Shown piece after piece: positions 45,901 to 53,610 of a stretch of DNA of 64,000 bases; positions within the stretch are counted from its first letter, which is position 1, and the number at the start of each line of letters is the position of its first letter. The stretch is from Betaproteobacteria bacterium GR16-43 (GTDB lineage Bacteria > Pseudomonadota > Gammaproteobacteria > Burkholderiales > Usitatibacteraceae), in assembly GCA_001953215.1 (NCBI GenBank), contig CP019169.1, positions 2,666,001-2,730,000 of the forward strand, read 5' to 3'. The notes below the pieces were generated by a model. It saw only the letters and a list, made by a program, of their open reading frames with translations. It had not been told where the DNA came from and did not search any database. The position numbers and the translations under genes were made by a program.

Positions 45901-47009
45901 CAGCAGCGCACGCCGCCGAAGTTGAGCGTGGCGCAGGTGTGCGACCCACGGCCGCCCGCGCTTGCCACGTTGGTGGAGAGCGTGAGGACGGGCGTGGTCG
46001 AATCCTCGAACGAGCCGTTGCCGAGCTGGCCCGACGCGTTGCGGCCCCAGCAGTACAACGCGCCGTCGGCTCGCCACGCGCAAGTATGGAACGCGCCGGG
46101 AGCCACGCCGTCGACGAGGCCGGCGAGGCCGACGACATCGGTGGGAACGTTGCGGTTCTCGGTCGTGCCATCGCCGAGGCGGCCGTCGACGTTGACGCCC
46201 CAGCAGCGCAGCGTCGCCGTGCCGGAGATGGCGCAAGTGCTCTCGGCCGCGGCGGCGATCTTCACGGGAAACCCGCCGCCGGTCCAGGTGACGGTTACGG
46301 GGGAGACGCTGCCGGCGTTGCTGCCGTTGCCGAGCTGTCCGCCGGCGTTGCCGCCCCAGCACTGGATCGTGGCGTCGACGAGCAGCGCGCAGGTGTGGGA
46401 AGTACCGGCCGCGATCGCCGTGGCGGGCGCGGCGAGCCCGACGACCCCGACCGACGAGTTGCGATCGGTCGTCGTGCCGTCGCCGAGCTGCCCCGAGGCG
46501 TTCAGTCCCCAGCACCTCACCTCGCCCGAGCCGTCGCCGGGCGCCGCGCCGAGGATGACGCAGGTGTGGTCGTCGCCGGTGGCAACCGCGATCACGTTGC
46601 TGCCGGCGCCGATGCCGACCACGCTTCCCAGTCCCACGAACAGGCCGGAGCTGTTGGTTCCCACACCGAGCTGGCCGCGGTTGTTGAGACCCCAGCACTT
46701 CATGGCGCCGGTGTTGAGCACCACGCAGTTGTGGTTCGCGCCCACGGTGAGCTTCACGACATCGGCGACGAGGTTCCTCGCGTCGATCGGCGTGGTGCGA
46801 TCGGGCGATGACGCGCCGACCTGGTTCAAGCCGTTGCCGCCCCAGCACTTCACGCCGCCCGACGTGGTGAGCGAGCAGGTGTGCAGGCTCCCTCCCGTCG
46901 TGTACGCCGCGGCGGTGAAGTCCTGGGCTTTCGCGTTCCCGGAAATGGAGACGAGGAACGCGAAGACCAGCAGTAGTGCGACGAGGATGTGCGCCGATCT
47001 GAATTTCAT
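42957..47009 (-). CDS. Exported RCC1 double propeller, InlB-like, VCBS propeller protein
   Basis: The ATG at 47009 has GGAG nine bases upstream; the GTG at 47024 immediately after the preceding stop is less likely. The 1350-residue product has a signal peptide ('...FLVSISGNAKA') and 14 RCC1-type repeats, mostly with the 'CWG' motif (two deviate, for example 'MCGGQGYSGF'). An Ig-like region, a Cys-containing InlB-B-like repeat ('SVYCGTPCTAQLYLGSTVTL') and seven VCBS blades follow, ending 'GTGWVVSGVSP'. It follows the NHL-VCBS gene by 15 bases and is probably co-transcribed with it from the promoter opposite the HTCS gene. It is a diverged paralogue of 33600-39566, lacking the LamG-like domain. 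Confidence 0.88.
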   Translation of the reverse strand: MKFRSAHILVALLLVFAFLVSISGNAKAQDFTAAAYTTGGSLHTCSLTTSGGVKCWGGNGLNQVGASSPDRTTPIDARNLVADVVKLTVGANHNCVVLNTGAMKCWGLNNRGQLGVGTNSSGLFVGLGSVVGIGAGSNVIAVATGDDHTCVILGAAPGDGSGEVRCWGLNASGQLGDGTTTDRNSSVGVVGLAAPATAIAAGTSHTCALLVDATIQCWGGNAGGQLGNGSNAGSVSPVTVTWTGGGFPVKIAAAAESTCAISGTATLRCWGVNVDGRLGDGTTENRNVPTDVVGLAGLVDGVAPGAFHTCAWRADGALYCWGRNASGQLGNGSFEDSTTPVLTLSTNVASAGGRGSHTCATLNFGGVRCWGSNSNGQLGMANNFFATFPVNALPLFGNVTSLSAGNAHTCVSLDTGEAACWGANESGQLGRGHRLASGYNPASVVGASLPAVAKVSAGATGSCALTQAGGVQCWGDKPGNGSVSSLYAVAVTGLASGATDIASGGGHSCAVTATGGVKCWGLNTRGQLGNGTTVDSLVPVDVPGLANVLAISTGDLHTCAIVRASPTDAAGTVKCWGANNAGQLSALVSGDRSTPVDASLGTTAKAIGIAAGKQFTCILLETGGVMCGGQGYSGFQTNLTGATSGVAAITAGGGQGCLITTGGETRCWGVNTAGAVGDGTRTTRNPPPVTVRNTGRVVSVAAGGRHSCALTVTNVVKCWGDFASGQLGNGFYLLSEFPVAVQQGDKVPEPFAFVDATGVAASTLVASAPVTIIGLTAPAPISVFNGEYSIGCTGTYTVEIGTIASGETVCVRHTSAAGPGETVVTSLTVGVVQAEFRSTTQRLSQAIDFPQPADIMIHLGPMTLAATASSGLPLSFVPTANTSATCKVTGNTVTFHGVGLCTIVASQPGNPTYLPAADVTRTFTILPSYFTISVAKAGAGSGTVSGSVYCGTPCTAQLYLGSTVTLNAIPDTGSVFAGWSGGGCSGLGACAFTVSAHATITATFTKPAPPGPRLDLNDDRRGDLLFHHADGRFAAWIMDGFGAAESAEIFPAGTLWDVVHIADLSGDGKADLVWQHPDGRITIYVMDRTSAATKTNLLPAGGGWAVTATGDLDGDGKSDLLLKNVDGTVAAYLMNGGAVANSGTLLAPSGWTATKTGDFDGDGKSDILFTHADGRVAIWLMNGLVPTATAQILNAGSGWSVTHVADFDGDGRSDLLWQHTDGSVAIWLMNGTAMTSGSGILNAGSGWSVTHVADFDGDRKADLYFRHTDGRAAIFLMNGLVPAQTTQILNAGSGWSAKRVQDMNQDGKADIVWEHTDGRVAVWLMNGTAMTSGSEILGPGTGWVVSGVSP

Positions 47010-47024
47010 TTTGTTGTTCTCCAC

Positions 47025-49394
47025 TCAGGGGCTCACGCCCGAGACGACCCAACCCGTGCCCGGCGCGATGATCTCGCCGCCGGAGCTCATCGCAGTGCCG
47101 TTCATGATCCAGACCGCCGCGCGACCATCGAGGTGTTCCCAGACGAGGTCGGACCTGCTGTCGCCGTCCATGTACTGCACGCGCTTCACCTTCCAGCCGG
47201 TGCCGGCGTTGAGGATCTGCGTCGTCTCGGTCGGGGTCGCTCCGTTCATCACGTAGATCGCCACGCGGCCGTCGGCATGCGTGAAGAGGAGGTCGGCCTT
47301 GCCGTCGGCGTCGAAGTCGCCGGTGTGCGTCACGGTCCAGCCGCTGCCCGCACCGAGCACGCCGGCGCCGGAGGCCATCGCGGCTCCGTTCATGAGCCAG
47401 ATCGCGACGGAGCCGTCCACGTTCTGCCACAGGAGGTCGGCCAGGCCGTCGCCGTTGAAGTCGGCCACGTGCGTCACGCTCCAGCCCGAGCCCGCGTTGA
47501 GGATCTGGTTCGTCGACTTCACGGTGAGGCCGTCCATCAACCAGATCGCCACGCGGCCGTCGGCATGCGTCCACACGAGGTCGGCTTTTCCGTCGCCGTC
47601 GAAGTCGCCGGTCTTCGTGACGCTCCAGCCCGTGCCCGCCGAGAGCAGCGTGCCGCCCGAGGTCATCGCCACGCCGTTCATCAGCCACGCGGCCACGGTG
47701 CCGTCCGCGTTCTGGAATATGAGGTCCGCCTTGCCGTCGCCATTCAAGTCGGCGGCCTGCGTGACGGTCCATGCGCCCGCGGGGAGGATCAACTGCTTCG
47801 TGGTCGGCGTGACGCCGTCCATGAGGTAGACCGTCACGCGGCCGTCGGGGTGCTGCCACACGAGATCGCTCTTGTAGTCGCCGTTGAGGTCCGCGATATG
47901 GGCGACCTGCCACGCCGTGCCCGCGGGGAAGATCTCCGACGTCTCGAGAATGCCGGTACCGAACAGGAGCCATACGGCCGTACGGCCATCGGCATGGCGC
48001 CAAACGAGATCGCCGAGGTTGTCGGCGTTGAAGTCGCGCCGCAGCATCGGGAAGGCCGAGGGCACGACCGGGCCGAAGCTCGAGGTCGCGCTGTAGCCCA
48101 CGGCATTGCGCGCTTCAAGCGTGCACATGTAGGGCACGCCCGGTTCCAGCGCGTAGATGAACGCGGGGGAGATGGGGTCGGCCAGTTGCGTCACGGGGCC
48201 GGATCCGCCCGTGCACGTGATGCGCACGAGCTCGATCGGCGCGCCGCCATCGACCGACGGGGAGATCGCCGGCGGCCCCTCCCAATCGACGAGGCGGTTG
48301 AACTCCACCAACGCACTGCCGATGGAAGGCATGAAGCCCGTGATCGCGGGCGCCGCGGGCGGGGTCGGAATGGGCGACACCTTGCGGATGCTTCCGACGC
48401 CCGTGCCCGCCTGGTCGAGGATGTAGAGGGCACCGTCGGGGCCCACGGCCACCGCCACCGGCCCGCCCAGCGAAGCCTGGGTGGGCAGCGATCCGTCGCC
48501 GCCGCTGCCGCCACCGGCCACGCGGCCGACGGCGCCGTCCTTCACGCGCAGCACGAAGCCCTGGTCGTCCGCGAGGTACAGGGCGCCGCCGGCGTAGGCG
48601 ACGCCGGAGGGTTCCATCGGACTCTGCGTCGCGGGCGTGCCCGGCTCGGGGATCCCGAAGGCGCCGATGCCCGCGACGGTGGAGATGATGCCGGCGGGCG
48701 TGACCTGGCGAATGCGGAAGTTGAAGTAGTCGACGATGTACAGGTTGCCGGCGGGATCGAACGCGAGCCCGCTGGGCGCGCGCAGTTGCGCGGCCGAGGC
48801 GGGTCCGCCGTCTCCACTGAAGCCCAACGTGGTGCCCGCGAAGGTCGTGATGATGCCGGCCGAAATGCGGCGCACCCGGCCCCTGGATTGATCCGCGATG
48901 TAGAGATCGCCTGCCGCGTCGAAGGCCAGGGCGACCGGCCGGGACATGTTCGCGCTGGTGGCGGGACCCCCGTCGCCCTCGTTGCCGGGAACGCCGGTGC
49001 CCGCCACGGTGCTGATCGTGCCGTCGGCCGCGTCGACGCGACGCACCCTCCGGTTCGAGGAATCCGCGATGTAGACGTTGCCCGCGCCGTCGACCGCCAC
49101 ACCCTCCGGTTGATTGAGGCTCGCCGCGGTCGCGGGTCCTCCGTCGCCGCCGAATGCCGGCGTGCCGTTGCCCGCCACGAGCGTGATCACACCCGAGGGA
49201 CTCACCTTGACCACGCGCTGGTTGAGGGTGTCCGCGACATACAGGTTGCCCGAGCCGTCGGCGACGATGCCGATCGGCGAGTTGAAGCCGTTGGCGACCG
49301 TCGAGATCACCGCCGAAGCCGGCAGCGAAAGGGCCAGGGTGGCCAGCAGGACGAGCGATCCGAAGCGGATTCGCAGGGAATGTATGAAGGACAT
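47025..49394 (-). CDS. Exported NHL-repeat plus VCBS propeller protein
   Basis: The 789-residue protein has a signal peptide (about 1-28, '...LALSLPASA') and six NHL-type repeats ('GNLYVADTLNQRVVKV', 'GNVYIADSSNRRVRRV') to about residue 345. A fibronectin III-like linker and the seven-bladed VCBS domain follow, ending 'GTGWVVSGVSP'. ATG 49394 follows GAGG. Unlike its relatives it has one six-bladed N-terminal propeller and no InlB-like repeats. It is divergent from the HTCS regulator gene across 126 bp, so it is probably under that system. The next gene, RCC1-VCBS, starts 15 bases downstream. Confidence 0.88.
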   Translation of the reverse strand: MSFIHSLRIRFGSLVLLATLALSLPASAVISTVANGFNSPIGIVADGSGNLYVADTLNQRVVKVSPSGVITLVAGNGTPAFGGDGGPATAASLNQPEGVAVDGAGNVYIADSSNRRVRRVDAADGTISTVAGTGVPGNEGDGGPATSANMSRPVALAFDAAGDLYIADQSRGRVRRISAGIITTFAGTTLGFSGDGGPASAAQLRAPSGLAFDPAGNLYIVDYFNFRIRQVTPAGIISTVAGIGAFGIPEPGTPATQSPMEPSGVAYAGGALYLADDQGFVLRVKDGAVGRVAGGGSGGDGSLPTQASLGGPVAVAVGPDGALYILDQAGTGVGSIRKVSPIPTPPAAPAITGFMPSIGSALVEFNRLVDWEGPPAISPSVDGGAPIELVRITCTGGSGPVTQLADPISPAFIYALEPGVPYMCTLEARNAVGYSATSSFGPVVPSAFPMLRRDFNADNLGDLVWRHADGRTAVWLLFGTGILETSEIFPAGTAWQVAHIADLNGDYKSDLVWQHPDGRVTVYLMDGVTPTTKQLILPAGAWTVTQAADLNGDGKADLIFQNADGTVAAWLMNGVAMTSGGTLLSAGTGWSVTKTGDFDGDGKADLVWTHADGRVAIWLMDGLTVKSTNQILNAGSGWSVTHVADFNGDGLADLLWQNVDGSVAIWLMNGAAMASGAGVLGAGSGWTVTHTGDFDADGKADLLFTHADGRVAIYVMNGATPTETTQILNAGTGWKVKRVQYMDGDSRSDLVWEHLDGRAAVWIMNGTAMSSGGEIIAPGTGWVVSGVSP

Positions 49395-49470
49395 GTCGGG
49401 CCTCGTGGTTTCGGGTGCGCCGGGGGTTCGGCTACGATTCGCAATCTCGCGTTAACCGGCGCAGGGCGTC

Positions 49471-49509
49471 TTGCGGACTTGTTGATTTCTTTTGCGGCCT
49501 TGTTGATTC
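49471..49509 (+). promoter_or_regulatory. 21-bp-spaced direct repeat, candidate AraC-type operator
   Basis: TTGCGGACTTGTTGATTT (49471-49488) and TTGCGGCCTTGTTGATTC (49492-49509) match at 16 of 18 positions and start 21 bp apart, two helical turns. The pair lies in the 126-bp divergent region, directly upstream of the HTCS ribosome-binding site (AAGGA). AraC-type outputs usually bind such direct repeats. The location suggests autoregulation and control of the divergent NHL-VCBS gene. Confidence 0.55.
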
Positions 49510-49520
49510 CCAAGGAAAAA

Positions 49521-52500
49521 ATGGCGGCGGCCGTCAAGGCGGCCGCCGTCGCGCTGCTTGCGGCCGTGGGGTGCGCTTCGATCGCGGCGCCGGCCCCGAT
49601 GCCCACCGGCGAACCCGGTTTTCCGCCGATGGCCGTGTGGACCGCGGAGACCGCGGGCGTCCACGAGGATTTCTGGTTCACGCACCCGGGCGCGGACGGG
49701 CTCCTTTATTTCGGCAACGGGTTCGGCGTCGTGTCGTTCGACGGCCAGCGCTGGCAGCTCATTCCCACGCCCAACCAGAGCCGGGTGCGGCGCATCGCCA
49801 CGGATACGAACGGCCAGCTCGTCATCGCAACCATCGACGACTTGATGAGGATCGAGCCGGGTCCGAACGGCGACCCGAAGATGGTCTCGCTGCTCGCGAA
49901 GGTGCCCGAGGACCAGCGCCGCTTCGGCGATCCGCTCGGCCTCGCCGTCACGCCCGCGGGCTACTACGTGGCGGGCACGCGCGCGCTCATGTTCTTCGGG
50001 CGCGACGGAACGACCGTGCGCGCATTCACGCCGCGCGCCCAGCAGATCGAGCGCGTGGGCCAACGCGTGTACGTGCATCGCGGAGCCGACGGCATCGGCT
50101 ACTTCGACGACGCGAGCCCGCTCGATCTGAAGCCGCTGCCGGGTGGCGAGCGCACGAAAGGCAGCGGCGTCGGATTCATCATCGGCATGTCCGACGGCTC
50201 GCTGCTGGTGTCGCCACGGCGCGAGGGCGTGCTGCTGCGCTGGCGCGACGGCGAGTGGTCGGTCTTCAGGACGGAAGCCGATCCGCTGATCCGCAGCGTC
50301 GCCGCGCTCGCGGCCTGCGAGCTGCCCGACGGCTCGATCGTCATCGGCACGGAGGAGGGCGCCGTGCGCGTCTCGCGCGAGGGCCGCGTGATCACGCGCT
50401 GGGTCGAGAAGGACGGCCTGCCCGGCACGGCCGTCGTGCACGCGGCGCTGGATCGCGCGGGGGGCCTCTGGTTCTCCGTTCCGGGCGGTGTCGTCCGCGT
50501 GGCCTGGGATTCGCCGCTCACGATCTACGACATGCGCCACGACCTGCCGCCCGTGAACGACCTCGCGCGGCACGGCGATCGCCTGCTGGTCGCGACCAAC
50601 AACGACTTGCGCGTCCGGGTCGAGGGCGCGCGCGGCGCGAACGCGTTCGCGGTCGTCGAGGGCAACCTGAAGTACCAGACCTTCGGCGTCACGGCGGCAA
50701 GCGGTGAGGTCTTCATCACGCAGCCCGACGGCGTCTTCCGCGTCGACCATCCGAAAGGCGATCCGCTGAAGTGGAAGCGCGAACGCCTGGTCGACGCACC
50801 CTTCGGCTATCGCGTGGTGCCCGACCGCCGGGATCCGGATCGCATGTTCGCGGTCACGGTGCGGGGCGTGAGCGTGCTGCGGCGCGAAGGCGGCAAGTGG
50901 AGCGCGAGCGCTCCGATGGAGGGCGTGGGCGCGGGCGACCCGCGCAGCCTGGTCCAGGAGGCGTCGGGTGCGATCTGGGTGGGCTCGTCCACCGGAAGGG
51001 CGTGGCGCGTGGAGCCGAAGGACGCGGCGTGGAAGGCCTGGGTCGTACGTTCCTTCGGCGCGGCGGACGGATTGCCGCCCGGCAACGTGAGCGTGTTCGC
51101 GTTCCAGGGCGGCGTGAGCCTCGCGACGTCCAAAGGGCCGCTCGTGCTTGCGCCGTCGGGGCGGTTCGAGCCCGACGCGCGCCTCGCGAGCCTGGCGCTG
51201 GACGGCGAATGGTTCGCGGCGCAGGAAGCGAGCAACGGCGACCTTTGGACACGCGTCACGCGGCGCACGGGTTACGCGCGCAAGACCGCGAACGGGTTCG
51301 TCGCGGACCCGGCGATCCTCTCGCCGCTGCCTCCCGAGCCCGCGTACGCGTACGTCGAGGACAACGGCGCCACGTGGGTCGCGTTGTCGAAGACGCTCGT
51401 GCGAATGGCCGGCACGGCCGCGCGTCCGGCGCCGTCGGTCGAGCCGCGCCTGCGCGCGATCCGCGGCAGCGCGGGCGAGGTGCTGGCCACCGGCGCGAAA
51501 GTGGAGGGCGCATCGCTGCCGGCTTCGGCGAGCGACCTGCGGCTCGAGTTCGCATGGCCCGAGTTCGCGCTCGGATCCGCCGCACGCTTCCGCTCGAAAC
51601 TCGAGGGGCATGACGCGGACTTCACGCCGTGGACGCGGGAGGCCAATCGCGATCTCGGAGGCCTTTGGGGCGGGCGCTACACGCTGCGGCTCGAGGCGAT
51701 GGACGCGTACGGGAGAATGTACGCCGCGAAGCCGCTCGCGTTTGCGCTCGCCCCCCCGTGGTACCGCACGCCGTTCGCGTGGTTCGCGTGGGCGCTCGCT
51801 GTGCTCGGCTCGATCGCGCTCGTGGCCTGGGGCTTCGCGCGCTGGCGCACCGCGCGGTTGCTGCGCGCGCAGGCGGAGCTCGAGCGGGTTGTGGACGAGC
51901 GCACCGTGCAGGTCCGCAACCAGGCCGATCGCTTGCAGGCCCTCGATGCGGCGAAGTCGCGCTTCTTCGCGGGCGTGACGCACGAGTTCCGCACGCCGCT
52001 CACGCTGATCCTCGAGCCGCTGCGGGAATTGAAGGAAGGCGCCTGGGGCCGCATGCCGGGGCGCGCGTCGTCCGCGCTCGAGCATGCGGAGCGCAATGCG
52101 CAGCGCGTGCTGGGCCTCGTGAACCAGCTCCTCGACCTCCAGGCCGCGGAGGCCGGCACGCTGAAGCTGGCGCCCCGCGTCGCGGATCTCGCTGCGTTCG
52201 CGCGGGCGATCGCCGCGCAGTTCGATGGACTGGCCACGCGCAGCGGCCTCACGCTCGAGGTCGATGCGCCCGGGCCTGCAATGTGCGCGTTCGACGGCGC
52301 GCACATGGAGTCGGTGGTGGTGAACCTGCTCGGCAACGCGATCAAGTTCACGCCTCGGGGAGGGCACATCACACTGCGGGTCGCTCGCGCGGAGGATCGC
52401 GTCACGCTGACCGTCGAGGACAACGGCCCGGGCATCGATCCCGCGGCGCTGCCGCACATCTTCGAGCGCTTCTATCGCGCGCCCTCGCGGGAAGTGCGCG

Positions 52501-53531
52501 CGCACGGCACCGGCATCGGGCTCGCGGTCGTGAAGGAGGTCGTCGAGCGTCACGGCGGTACGGTGATCGCGCTTTCGGAGCCCGGCCGGGGTTCGCGATT
52601 CGAGGTCCGGCTACCGGCGGCCGCGGCATCGGCCACGGCGGAAGAAGCGGCGGGCGATGCCGCAGGCGACGGCACGGGCGATGCCGCTCCGGGCTTCGCG
52701 ACCGCGCACGCGCTCGCGGAGTTCGGCGACACGCAGGGCCCCGCCGGCCCGCTCGGCGAGAGCGACGCCACGACCGTGCTCGTCGTGGACGACAACGTGG
52801 AGCTGCGCGCCTTCATCGCGCAGCGGCTCGCCGCGCGCTATCGCGTGCTGCAGGCCTCCGACGGCGTCGAGGCATTGGCCGTCGCGCGCGAGCACCTGCC
52901 CGACGTGGTCGTGACCGACGTGAACATGCCGAACATGGACGGCATCGAGCTTTGCCGGCAACTGCGGGCCGACACGGCCACGAGCGCGATCCCCATCGTG
53001 CTGCTCGCCTCGACCGCGACCGGCGATGCGCGCAACGAGGCGTTCTCGATCGGCGCCGACGAGTTCGTCTACAAACCCTTCAACACGGCCGAGCTGCTCG
53101 CGCGCATCGCGGGGCTCATCGCTTCGCGCCGCCAGTTGCGCGCGGCACTCGTCGAAGCTGCGCGCCGCGCGCCCGCCGAAGACGGCCCGTCGCTGCCGCC
53201 CCTCGTGCAGAAGGTGCGCGACGCGGTGCTCGCGAACCTGGGTGACAGCGATTTCGGTGTCGGTGAGCTGGCGGAGTCGCTGGGCATGGAACGCACGACG
53301 CTCTTCAAGCACCTGAAGGCGCTCGACCAGCCCGCGCCGGTGAAGCTGATGCGCGACATCCGCCTCGACGCGGCGGCCCGCATGTTGCGCGAGGCCGCGG
53401 GCCAGGTGACCGAAGTGGCGTACGCGTGCGGATACGAAAGCCTGTCGCATTTCTCCACGGCCTTCGCCGAGAAGTTCGGCGTGCGGCCGAGCGAGTATGC
53501 GCAGCGCGCACGGGCGCGCAGCCCGGGCTAG
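49521..53531 (+). CDS. Hybrid two-component system protein (propeller sensor, kinase, receiver, AraC output)
   Basis: I start at ATG 49521, with AAGGA upstream; the frame is open further upstream only as a shadow of the NHL gene. The 1336 residues comprise a signal sequence, a periplasmic two-component-regulator propeller region (to about 660), a Y_Y_Y-type domain (about 670-745) and a membrane helix ('FAWFAWALAVLGSIALVAW', about 750-772). A HisKA domain has His821 ('VTHEFRTPLTLI'), and the ATPase domain has 'NLLGNAIKF', 'NGPGID' and 'GTGIGLAVV'. A receiver has Asp1133 ('VTDVNMPNMDG'). The C-terminus is an AraC helix-turn-helix (about 1235-1330, 'VTEVAYACGYESLSHFSTAF'). HTCS proteins are best known from Bacteroidetes glycan-use loci and combine sensing and transcription in one chain. 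All catalytic residues are present. Confidence 0.93.
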   Translation: MAAAVKAAAVALLAAVGCASIAAPAPMPTGEPGFPPMAVWTAETAGVHEDFWFTHPGADGLLYFGNGFGVVSFDGQRWQLIPTPNQSRVRRIATDTNGQLVIATIDDLMRIEPGPNGDPKMVSLLAKVPEDQRRFGDPLGLAVTPAGYYVAGTRALMFFGRDGTTVRAFTPRAQQIERVGQRVYVHRGADGIGYFDDASPLDLKPLPGGERTKGSGVGFIIGMSDGSLLVSPRREGVLLRWRDGEWSVFRTEADPLIRSVAALAACELPDGSIVIGTEEGAVRVSREGRVITRWVEKDGLPGTAVVHAALDRAGGLWFSVPGGVVRVAWDSPLTIYDMRHDLPPVNDLARHGDRLLVATNNDLRVRVEGARGANAFAVVEGNLKYQTFGVTAASGEVFITQPDGVFRVDHPKGDPLKWKRERLVDAPFGYRVVPDRRDPDRMFAVTVRGVSVLRREGGKWSASAPMEGVGAGDPRSLVQEASGAIWVGSSTGRAWRVEPKDAAWKAWVVRSFGAADGLPPGNVSVFAFQGGVSLATSKGPLVLAPSGRFEPDARLASLALDGEWFAAQEASNGDLWTRVTRRTGYARKTANGFVADPAILSPLPPEPAYAYVEDNGATWVALSKTLVRMAGTAARPAPSVEPRLRAIRGSAGEVLATGAKVEGASLPASASDLRLEFAWPEFALGSAARFRSKLEGHDADFTPWTREANRDLGGLWGGRYTLRLEAMDAYGRMYAAKPLAFALAPPWYRTPFAWFAWALAVLGSIALVAWGFARWRTARLLRAQAELERVVDERTVQVRNQADRLQALDAAKSRFFAGVTHEFRTPLTLILEPLRELKEGAWGRMPGRASSALEHAERNAQRVLGLVNQLLDLQAAEAGTLKLAPRVADLAAFARAIAAQFDGLATRSGLTLEVDAPGPAMCAFDGAHMESVVVNLLGNAIKFTPRGGHITLRVARAEDRVTLTVEDNGPGIDPAALPHIFERFYRAPSREVRAHGTGIGLAVVKEVVERHGGTVIALSEPGRGSRFEVRLPAAAASATAEEAAGDAAGDGTGDAAPGFATAHALAEFGDTQGPAGPLGESDATTVLVVDDNVELRAFIAQRLAARYRVLQASDGVEALAVAREHLPDVVVTDVNMPNMDGIELCRQLRADTATSAIPIVLLASTATGDARNEAFSIGADEFVYKPFNTAELLARIAGLIASRRQLRAALVEAARRAPAEDGPSLPPLVQKVRDAVLANLGDSDFGVGELAESLGMERTTLFKHLKALDQPAPVKLMRDIRLDAAARMLREAAGQVTEVAYACGYESLSHFSTAFAEKFGVRPSEYAQRARARSPG

Positions 53532-53555
53532 ACCGAGAGAATTTCGGCAGAAAGC

Positions 53556-53591
53556 TTGAACCGCAGAGGCCCCGGACACCCCGGAGGAAAA
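53556..53591 (+). repeat. 36-bp dispersed repeat, single copy (TTGAACCGCAGAGG family)
   Basis: These 36 bases match the inverted pair at 63124-63159/63223-63258 at about 33 of 36 positions, and lie in the short gap between the HTCS gene and the acetyltransferase gene. Only one arm is present here. The family is therefore dispersed in this genome; a third of the element is CCCCGGA-type repeats. Confidence 0.7.
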
Positions 53592-53610
53592 TCCAAGGTC
53601 GGGCGTGCCG

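Noticed and set aside
1-49394. PEP-CTERM, LPXTG or autotransporter sorting in the VCBS proteins
   Set aside because: No C-terminal membrane helix, sorting motif or beta-barrel is visible; each protein ends right after the last blade.
46989-49520. Upstream extension of the HTCS frame by 844 codons
   Set aside because: It lies antisense to the NHL-VCBS gene; ATG 49521 has AAGGA and a signal sequence.
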